Source: Anolis sagrei
Taxonomy: Eukaryota > Chordata > Lepidosauria > Squamata > Anolidae
Length of the DNA: 64,000 bases
Direction of reading: 5' to 3'
Assembly (NCBI RefSeq): GCF_037176765.1
Contig: NC_090024.1
Coordinates: forward strand, 192,196,278-192,260,277
The position numbers and the translations under genes were made by a program. Position 1 is the stretch's first letter, and every line of letters starts with the position of its first letter. Below the pieces are notes generated by a model, which was not told where the DNA came from, searched no databases, and was given only the letters and a program-made list of their open reading frames with translations. Below are positions 44,067-54,293 of the stretch, piece after piece.

Positions 44067-47000
44067 GTATCCTTTGCTCGGGCGCCGACCAGGCTTGGGC
44101 CTCTCTCTCTCTCGGGGGAGAAGCAGGCCTTTACTTACTTCCCTACTGCATTTCCCTACTGCATTTTCAAAAGCATTTGAGCTTTTGAAAAGCCTCTATT
44201 GGCACTATTGTTGTTAAAAATGTTATTATTGTCCTTGTTATTGTAATTATTCCCTCTTTTTTTCTAAGGCCCCATCCACACTGCCATATAAAATCCAGAT
44301 TATCTGCTTTGATTCTGATTATATGGCAGTGTAGACTCGTATAATCCAGTTCAAAGCAGATAATGTGGATTTTATATGGTAGTGTATCTGGGGCCTAAGA
44401 AACTCAAGGAGCAGTATTGTGTTGTCTAAGCAACTGTTGAAGGCTGGGGAGGGGGGGTGTGCATTAGCCTTCCAGGACACGCTGAAACTCTCCATCACAT
44501 CACTTTCCATTTGCTTTTTGTTTCAATAAAGGATTGTTCTGAACCTAAGTTGGACTAAAGAGGCCATAAATTGTGTTGTAAAATGCTCCCCACCCTTTCT
44601 CGAGATTTTGGGAGATATGGAAACAAATCTTGAATGAAAAGTTTGCAAAAATTGTTTTTTACTGTTGGGAAGCCTAGAGTGCCGTGTGGAGCATTTCAGA
44701 GAAGAAGAAGAAAAAGAAAAAGGTGTAACTCTTGTTAGACTCAGGGGCACAAAAATAGCTCTGGGAGCTGAATTCAACCCACAGAACACACTTTGCCCAC
44801 TCCTGTCCAAGTCAATTTAGCTGAAAAATAAACATTGAGGGTAGCAGTTCTCAGAAGGAAAAGTCGTATTTGCCTGTTGCAGTATAAACAATATAATCTT
44901 ATGGTACAGTATAATTTCTGTATTAATTGATTTAAGCAGGATTAGAATAAAGATGGGCAACTTACCAGGATAAGCCACTGAACCCATTGGGGCCACATTG
45001 CTTCTGCCACAGATCATCATCTAACATTAATGTTTCTGCAACAGCTGCTGACATGCATTAGCAAGCACAATAGTAGCGGAGGTAGAGGAGGGTACCAGAG
45101 CATCTTCCCACATCATAGTATCCTAACAAATTGGTAGAATTTGGGTCCTTGTTCCTTAATTGAAGAGATGCAAGAAAAAGGTAGGTGAGAAGCTGCAACA
45201 GGAGATGGGCACTAAGGTTTGCCCAGGCAGAACATTTCCCATGTCCTCTCGCAATCCTGCAAAACCATACTTTTTTCTTGTTCCCCACCACAGTGATTTA
45301 CTGGCTGGTGGAAACCTGGAATAGGTGAGTGGTGGCAGTGATGAAGTGTCCATGTGTGTGCTTGTAGCTGGATGAAGAGAAATACTGTTATCTTCTAGGA
45401 CCACGGGAGATCCCCTGTGAGGTCCTAGAAGTTATCATATTAGCTACAAACACATAGATGGATACTCCACATTGCTTTACTACCAGCTAATGAATAGCCA
45501 TATTCAAATATTGCAGTGGTTCTCATCCTGGGGTCCCCAGATGTTTTTGGCTTACAACTTCCAGAAATCCCAGCCAGTTTACCAGCTGTTAGGACTTCTG
45601 GGAGTTGAAGGCCAAAACATCTGGAGACCCCAGACTCAGAACCACTGAAATAGTGTAATGTTTAAAGTGGGGACGGATTTGGGTCATTGCACAAGGGAGC
45701 AGGGGCGGAGATGGAGAGACATTCCAAGTTAACATTGGTGTATGTAGTTCATAGGATACCAGCAATGCCTTTTTCGTCTTTATTTTTTTTGTGGGGGGAG
45801 AACTCCAAATTTTGGCAGCACAATTCTTTTTGAGGTCAAAGCAAGCAACAGTATGGGAATGGTCAGGGCTGGACTAACATCTGCTGCATGAAATGCACAA
45901 TGTAGATATTACACGTGCTGGAGGGAAGTTATGCTGAGAAATGGTGAATGATCAAAGTCATTAAGTGAGTTCTATGGTTGAGTGGGAATTGACTGTGTAT
46001 TTATTAATATGACATTCTAACTATGCAAAAGTAATGGACTGTTGTGCATCACATTGTCTTGGGTTGGTTATTCTCAGTGCAAGGCACCAAGAAGTTGCTC
46101 ATCTCTGTTCTAATCCACAAAAAGGTGTGTCATGATAAATGTGTTATTCTTTAATCTCCTTGTGACAGAATTGTGCACTTGAAAAAAACTACCAGGCAGA
46201 ATGAGTGAGAAAACATCTTTATTGTACAATAAACTAGTGGTTTTAAAGAAGCTCCCTATCACCTAACAAATTCCATCCCCTTTTGTTCTCAGTTGGTGTC
46301 CCATAGAAAACATTCCGCCGAGACAAAAAAAGAATTGTCCAGAGTTCAGTAAAAAAAGTGAATCACTTTCCCCCACATCAGGTTGCAGCTCTTCAAGCCA
46401 TTGTTCTGAACAGCACCCAGCAAATTACCCTGTCCTTTTCCAGACATTATCTGTGCCTGGAGGGCAATTCAGTGTCTTCTGTTTCTTTGCTTCATTTCCA
46501 GCAGCCCCCAATGATTGAATCTTGACCTTTACAGTTGTGGTTTATTAACTTTCTGCCTCAGTATGTGAGAATTCAACAGTGGCAGGTGGAAGGGGGGAAA
46601 AAGAGCATTTCCTGTAACTCTCTTGCACACTTACTTGGGGCACTTAAAAGGAATGGAAAAAGAACTATTTCCAGTACATAATTCTTTCTGTCACCCAGAC
46701 AGTGCGGACTGTTGAAAGGTGAGGCTGAAATTATCATCACAAAACAAGAAGTTGACTAGACTTTACTTCCTTACTTAGGCGATCCCTCGTTGGCTGAGTA
46801 GGATAGTCTTCCAGGATCAGTGTTCTGGTGGGTCCGTAGGTGATTGTGGAGCCCTGTTCTTGATCTGCATCTTCTCCCGCAGTGAGGGCATTGGTTTCCA
46901 GGTGGAAGGCGGTACCGGTTGGAGTTGGCTTGACGCGCCTTCCTCTTGGCCCTCCATTCGAGCCTCTTCAAATTTTGCAGCACTGCTGGTCACAGCTGAC

Positions 47001-50000
47001 CTCCAGCTGGAGCACTCAAGGGCCAGGGCTTCCCAGTTCTCAGTATCTATGCCAGAGTTTTTAAGGTTGGCTTTGAACCCATCTTTAAATCTCTTTTCCT
47101 GTCCTTCAACATTCCGTTTTCTGTTCTTGAGTTCGGAGTAGAGCAACTGCTGTGGGAAATGGTGGTCGGGCATCCGGACAGTGTGGCCGGTCCAGCAGAG
47201 TTTATGGCAGAGGACCATCGCTTCAATGCTGGTGGTCTTTGCTTCTTCCAGCATGCTGACATTTGTCCGCTTGTCTTCCCAAGAAATTTGCAGGATTTCC
47301 GGAGGCAGCGCTGATGGAATCGTTCCAGGAGTTTCATGTGACGTCTGTAGGTAGTCCACGTTTCGCAGGCATATAGCAGGGTTGGGAGGATAATAGCTTT
47401 ATAAACAAGCACCTTGGTATCCCTCAAACACACTCTGCTTCATTCGGAAAAATGCTGCACTCACAGAGCTCAGGCGCTGTTGTATTTCGGTGTCGATGTT
47501 GACTTTGGTGGAGAGGTGGCTGCCAAGGTAGCGGAAATGGTCAACATTTTCTAATGTTACGCCATTAAGCTGTATCTCTGGCATTGGAGAAGGGTTGGCT
47601 GGTGACTGCTGGAAGAGCACTTTGGTTTTCTCGATGTTCAATGACAGGCTGAGCTTCTCATATGCTTCTGCGAAGGTGTTTAGAGTAGCTTGTAGATCTT
47701 TGAATGCACACAGACGATGTTGTCATCAGCATACTGGAGTTCTATAACAAATGTTGTAACTTTGGTTTTGGCTTTTAGTCTTCTGAGGTTAAATAGCTTG
47801 CCATCTGTCCGATAGATGATTTCCACTCCGGCAAAAGATTCCCATCAACAAGATGAAGTATCATAACAAAGAAGATGGAGAATAAAGTTGGGGCAATGAC
47901 ACATCCCTCTTCGACACCTGGTTCCACCTTAAATGGCTCACTTTGAGAGCCATTGTTGTCCAAGACTGTTGCCATCATGTCATCATGGAGGAGCCGCAGG
48001 ATGTTCACAAATTTGTCAGGGCACCTGAATTTTTGGAGGATGGTCCAGAGAGCGCTGCAATTCACTGTGTCCAATGCCTTTGCAAGGTCAATGAATGCCA
48101 TGTACAGAGGTTGATTTTGTTCCCTGCATTTTTCTTGGAGCTGTCATGCAGTGAAGATCATGTCCACTGTTCCCGTGGAAGAACGGAAGGCGTTCTGGGA
48201 GGGTGTCTTCTGAGAGGGATAGAAGGCAGTTTGCAAGGATTCTTGCATGGATTTATCCAGCTGAGGTTAGAAGGGAGATACCTCGATAGTTTCCGCAGTC
48301 TGTTCTTTCCCCTTTTTTTGAAGAGGGTGATGATGGTGACATCCTTGAAATCTGCTGGGATTTTCTCGGTCAGCCACACTTTTTCAATGAGCTGGTGGAG
48401 TTGTGTCAGCTCAGGTCCTCCCTCTTTAAAGATTTCAGCAGGCATCCCATCAGGTCCGCTGGCTTTGTTATTTTTTTGTTGGCTGTTGGCATTGCCGACT
48501 TCTTCCAAACTTGGCAGTGCGGCAAGCTCATCCCTGGTTTGTTGTTGCGGAATTTGTGAGAGAATCTCTTCGGCCACATTGGAGCTGTGGTTCAGGAGGC
48601 TTTGGTAGTGTTCTTTCCAATGCAGTGCAGTAGATAAACATGGAACTATGTGAAATTGAATACTGGAACAGCTTAGATGATGTTTTTGGATAACAAGTCT
48701 AATAGTGACGGTAGTGGATTTATATGTTTTTAAAGGTTTTAATGTTTGTATTTTATAATTCTCTTTTAAATGTTTATTGTAAGTTTTACATTGTTTTAAT
48801 GATGTAAAACAGCTGCCCGTGTTGTAAAACCGCCTTGAGTGACCGTCAGGTTCATGAAAGGCATGGTAGAAATACAGTGAACAAATATTAGTGTTATTGG
48901 CCCTCAGAATCATACCGCTATAGCTGTAGTTTCACTAAGCAGCTATACTCTTTGGCTAAAAACCACTCCCATAATTCGGCAGCATTGAGCCATGGCAGTG
49001 AAAGCTGTATCAAACTGCACACTGGTTCACAGGTTTTGCCAACTCAAGGCTGGAAACCCTCAATCTGTGGGTCCCCAGATGTTTTGGCCTTATAATAATA
49101 ATCATAATAATAACTTTATTTTTATACCCCGCCTCCATCTCCCCGAAGGGACTCGGGGCAGCTTATATCAACACGGTTATATCAAGCCCGGTCAACACGG
49201 TTAAAACATAATACATTAAAATGCATATCAACAAAATGATAACAAAAACAATATAAAAATAAAATAACATTAAACAGTATATAAAACACATCAAAACCAA
49301 CAACCAATAGCGAAGTTCAATGTCTCGTTGTGGGTGGGCGGACTGGGGCAATTATCATGTACAGTGCAAATACCATGTAGCGATGAGGATAATCGTTTAT
49401 TTTTTTCAACTCCCAGAAATCTTAACAGCTGGTAAAATGGCTGGGATGCCTGGGTGTTGTAGGCCAAAACACCTGGCAACCCACAGGTTGAGAACCACTG
49501 CCTCTCAGCCCCCCCCCCCCTCCTTTGTTAATGTTGAACTGTGGGGTTGGATTTCTTTTGTTTTAGCTGTATACGCTGCCCACAGAATTTCAAAGGCATA
49601 GCTATATTAATCTGGAATATCACTATGCAAAGAGATCATGTATTACCTTCAATACATATGAGGAAGAAGACTTAGGCTCCCCTTCTTCCCTCTACACTGG
49701 AGAATTAATGCAGTAGAATCTACAGTCCAGATAATGTCAGGCATGGGCAAACTTTGGCCCTACAGGTGTTTTGGACTTCAACTCCTCTCTGTTAGGAATT
49801 GTGGGAATTGAAGTCATGGAAGGCTAAAGTTTGCCCATACCTGACATTATCTGAACTGTAGATTCTACTGCATTCATTCTCCAGTGTAGAGTGAAGAAGG
49901 GGAGCCAGGAAGACACAGTTCCACCATGTCTTCTGAGTCATCAGTTGGGAGCCCCTCCCGCTAGCAACAATATAGTAATATATAATAATATATTGTATGT

Positions 50001-53000
50001 ACATATATTATTATGTAATATATTGTATGTACATATAATATTGATCATAATCCTGTAATACAATATAATGCAAATAACAATACAATATAATAATATTATA
50101 AATATATATTATATGTTACATGTAATATTACTAATAATATTGCAGTATAGTGGTATAGTGCAATATAGTAATATATAATGTGAATATTGTGCTATGCTAA
50201 TAATATATATATTGTGTACATATAACTTCTAAGCTGCTCTGAGTCTCCTTTGGGGTGAGAAGGGCGGGATATGCCATTCAATGTTGTAAATAAATAATAA
50301 ATAAATAGATGCATCCTGGGTTTTAGGAAAAGAATGAAGACCTGGCTATGGAATCAGGTGTTTGGATAGTGCAATATTGAAATGACATAACTGTAGCAAC
50401 ACAAATGACAACTTCTGGAATAGGTATCATGGCACTATTATGGTATTTTGTAGGTTTTTATCTGTATTTATGATGCATTTTATTTTATTATATATATGAC
50501 ATTTAATATTGCCATATTGAAAGCCACTCTGTGTTCCCCTTAGGGTGAGAAAGAATGGGATATAAATATAGTAAATAAATAAATAGGTCCTGAACTAGCA
50601 AGGTGATTGCTTTTTGTGAGAATGTGTATGACTCTTATTTACATAACTTTTTCTTCTTTGCTTTCCATGTTTGGATTGGCATGGGTGATGGACATGGTGA
50701 TTATATTAAACTATTGAAACAAATGTAGCATTAAAATATAGTGTAACAATGTGAAAACAGATTTCCTAGAGTGCTCTTTGTGTGTGTGCATTTTGTTCCT
50801 TTTATGTCTGTATTTTTTCTTAAGTCACTACTCACAGAACCTCATCTTCAGATACCTACAGAATGTAAGTGAACATATCAACCTTGCTTTTTACCCTTAA
50901 CAATGGATTTGAACAAATTAAGCTACTGTAATCAAGATACAATACCTGATTTTATTCATGGGGATGAAAATTCTTTAAAAGCTATTTAACATTCTTTTAA
51001 TAAATTTCTAAGCTCTAGTAAGCTTGTGCCATTTAATCTAAGTGATATTATTTCATGAAATTTATCTGAAGTAGAAAAATCCTGGTAAAAATATGGGAAA
51101 ACACCCCAACTTCGTATTTTGTTGGGAGTGCTGTCACATGTCTGTTTTTACTTTGCTAGGGGAAAAAACCTGATTTGTGAAAACCTGTTTAGAACAATTG
51201 TGAAAGTCATTTCTGTCCTGTTTACTTTGCAGAGGTCCAGAATTCAGGTGTGGTTGTATGAGCAAGTAAATATGCGAATAGAAGGCTGCATTATTGTGAG
51301 TACTAAAGTCTATGTCTCTTATAAAATAAAAAAGCATATTTACACTGAAATTTTACTTGAACTATTGCATTAGTTTCAAGTGAGTTTCATATTTTACCAT
51401 GTTATAAAAGACAAACTAAGTGGTAAACACATTTTATATGATTCTTGAGGTTACATGGCCTTCCTCATTCCCATCTTTTGTCATGGAGAGAAAAGAGCTG
51501 GTTTGTAATAAGTGTGGTGAGCCTAGTTCTTCCTCCAAATCAGAGAACTGGAATATAAATGGTGCCAAGCTAGATAGTTATCGTTCCCCTGGTAAAACTT
51601 ACATTACTTCATTGTTTGGAGCAGAAAGTTGACTTGGAAGTCTGTTCAGAAATGTCTGTTGCTATAAAATGATGTTTAAATTAGCTGCTATTTAACCCTG
51701 TGTAAACATATCTAGACAATTTGTAAACATCAACACTCATCTACTAGATGTTTCTGCAAACATTTAACCATGCTTACTTTGAGTTTTGAGGAGTTGGAAG
51801 CTAGATATTTAAACAACTTGCCTTCCCCAATATGGGCAGTCTTTAACTGGTTTTCTATTCTGGTGACTGTACATTTAAAACTCGAGTCTATTCATTCTGG
51901 GACTTAAGGCAGAGAACATAATAAAACATGCATAGTTCAGAACTTTCAAAATTAAGATTAAATTTGAAACAGTATTAAAGAAGAGAATTAAAACCCATTA
52001 GAATCTTACTATACAAGATTTTACAAACAGTACAGTCTTGTGTCCTTTGTTGCTGACTTGACTTTTCTGGAGACTTGCTGGCAAAAGAACTGGGCCAAAA
52101 GAACTAGGCCTCTTCAATCTGTGGCCTTCCAGGTGTTTGGGCCTTCAGTTCCCAGAAGCCCTAGCCAGCTTGTTCAGTGCCGGCAGGACTGAAGACCGAC
52201 AGGTCACAGGTTCGAATCCGGGGAGAGGCGGATGAGCTCCCTCTATCAACTCCAGCTCCTCCTGCAGGGACATGAGAGAAGCCTCCCACAAGGATGATAA
52301 AAACATCAAATCATCCGGGCATCCCCTGGGCAACATCCTTGCAGACTGCCAATTCTTTCACACCAGAAGCGACTTGCTGTTTCTCAAGTCGCTCCTGACA
52401 CGACAAAAAAAAAGTGGTCAGGAATTCTGACAGCTGAAGTCCAAAACACCTGGAGGGCCACAGATTGTGCAGGCTATGTCTAAACTTTCCATGAAAAGGC
52501 TAACAATGAAGGGACCTTCCTAAGTTCCCTAGAGAGAGAGTTCCAATGTGTGAGAGCAGCCATAGAGAAAACCATCTCTTGTGATCCTAGCAACAGTGCC
52601 TGTGGAGGTGGGAGAATAGAGAAAAGCAGCTTCCCTGCACTTGGAAGAGCATTTGGAAGGGAAATTAATATGTATTTACTGACTAATAAACTATTGGAAT
52701 TTCCCCCTTTCTATGTTTCCCTTAGTTTGGTTATTTTCTATTTTCACTGACAGGGATTTGATGAATATATGAATTTGGTTCTTGATGATGCAGAGGAGAT
52801 TCACTCCAAGACAAAATCAAGAAAACAGCTGGGTAAGTAGCTTATTTGATACTAGACACTAAGCTTACTTTGCTTTTCGAAATTAGTAAAAAAAAACCCC
52901 ACATTGATCTTCATAAATTAAGTTAAAGTCTGGGGAGGAAATCCCAGGTATGAATGAATACTAACATCATAAGGTTACATTAAAAAATATTGGAACGTTT

Positions 53001-54239
53001 GTGACAAATTCCTTTTTTGAGAAAGGGTTACGTTTCTTTGTTATAATCAAGACTTGAAATTTTGTGCTGTGTCAAGTTTTGGTCTGGTTTCCAGAATTAA
53101 ATATGTGTAAGGGTGTGGCACCACACATCAGAGTTTGTGCCATTACAGCAAAAGCTGATCCGAGCAATGGCTCTCAGAGCTTAGTCCATGTTCAGAGAGC
53201 CCAAAAGAAGCACCCCCTATTTTCTCCGGGCTTTGGCAGAGAAGCCCCCAAAAAGCTGCTGGAGAGGCATCGGTAGCGGGCATTGCTTTCTTCACACTCT
53301 CCCAACATGAACTAAGCTTTTTGACTTACTGTATATACTCAAATATAAGCCGTGTTTTTCAGCCCCCTTTTTAGGCTGAAAAACCTCTCCTCGGCTTATA
53401 CAGGGTTAGTCAAAATGCATAGGCCAATAAGCCATTCAATTGAATTGAATGGCTTCAATTGAATGGCTTATTGGCCTATGCATTTTGACTAACCCTGTAT
53501 TTGGGTGAGGGTCTGGCAGGAACGCGTGGGGTTGAAAGACGAGCCCTTTCCACATGCCTTCCCGCCAAACTTCTCGCCCCTTCCCTTCCTTCAGCCCCCG
53601 CGCATCTTTCCTTCCTCCGAGCCTGGAGGAGAGCGAGGCCGTGGACAAACTCCACGGCTGTGGTTCCATCCTCCGCCGAGGAAGCTGCAGATGGAATGAG
53701 GGGAAGAAAGGAAAGGTGAGCCTTCCTTGGCGGTGGCAGCAGCCTTGGGGACACGGTTTTTAAGCCCTTCTCTCCTCCCTCGGCCCATGCGCGACCGTAG
53801 GGACATTGGCGTGAGGAGGCAGAGAAGCCAAGCATGGGGCAAGGGAGAAGGGAAAGGTGCACACCTTTCCTTCCTCCTCCCTCGCCTCGCGCATGCGTTC
53901 CTCGGCGGCGGAGGCAGGAAAGGCACGCGAGGGAGGAGGGAAAGGCACGCACCTTTCCCTCCTCTATCGCCCCGTGCGCGCCTTTACCACCACCGCCACG
54001 GCAGGTGCGAGTGGAGCGAGAGAGGATGGGGAAAGATGCGCGCCTTTTCCGCCTCCTCAGATCACTGTCCCCACGGTCACGTGTGGGCCAAGGGAGGAGA
54101 AAAAAGCTGCGAAAGCCCTGCCACCGGGGCTCCCTCCTTCGCTGCTGTCGTCGAGGAAGGCTCGCGCAGTGCAAGGGCGGAGCAGGGAAAGACAGGAGGG
54201 GGTTGGACTAGATGGCCCTTGGGGTCTCTTCCAACCCTC

Positions 54240-54293
<54 letters not shown>

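Larger units (their letters stand above)
43200..44130. promoter_or_regulatory. CpG-rich bidirectional promoter region of ZC3H11A and SNRPE
   Basis: This is the most CpG-dense unique DNA in the window and it sits between the divergent 5' ends. It includes SNRPE exon 1 and probably a non-coding first exon of ZC3H11A (a minus-strand donor gtaact at about 43,792). There is no TATA box. The motifs CACTTCCG and CGGAAGTG, CRE-like tacgtcag and several GC boxes fit a housekeeping promoter. Confidence 0.8.
44067..50837 (+). other. SNRPE: SNRPE intron 1, U12-type (minor spliceosome) GT-AG intron
   Basis: The 5' end reads gtatccttt (44067-44075), which fits the U12-type donor consensus RTATCCTTT at every base. 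Near the 3' end TTTTCTTAAG (50815-50824) resembles the U12 branch consensus TTCCTTAAC, 14-15 nt before the final cag at 50837, and there is no ordinary polypyrimidine tract between branch and acceptor. The intron is about 6.8 kb and holds an antisense LINE, two hAT-like MITEs and a palindrome-derived MITE. Confidence 0.88.

Noticed and set aside
51119-51373. 84-codon frame as a separate gene
   Set aside because: It is SNRPE exon 3 with intron read-through on both sides.
52180-52412. tRNA gene
   Set aside because: Same reason: tRNA-derived SINE head with an A-tail.
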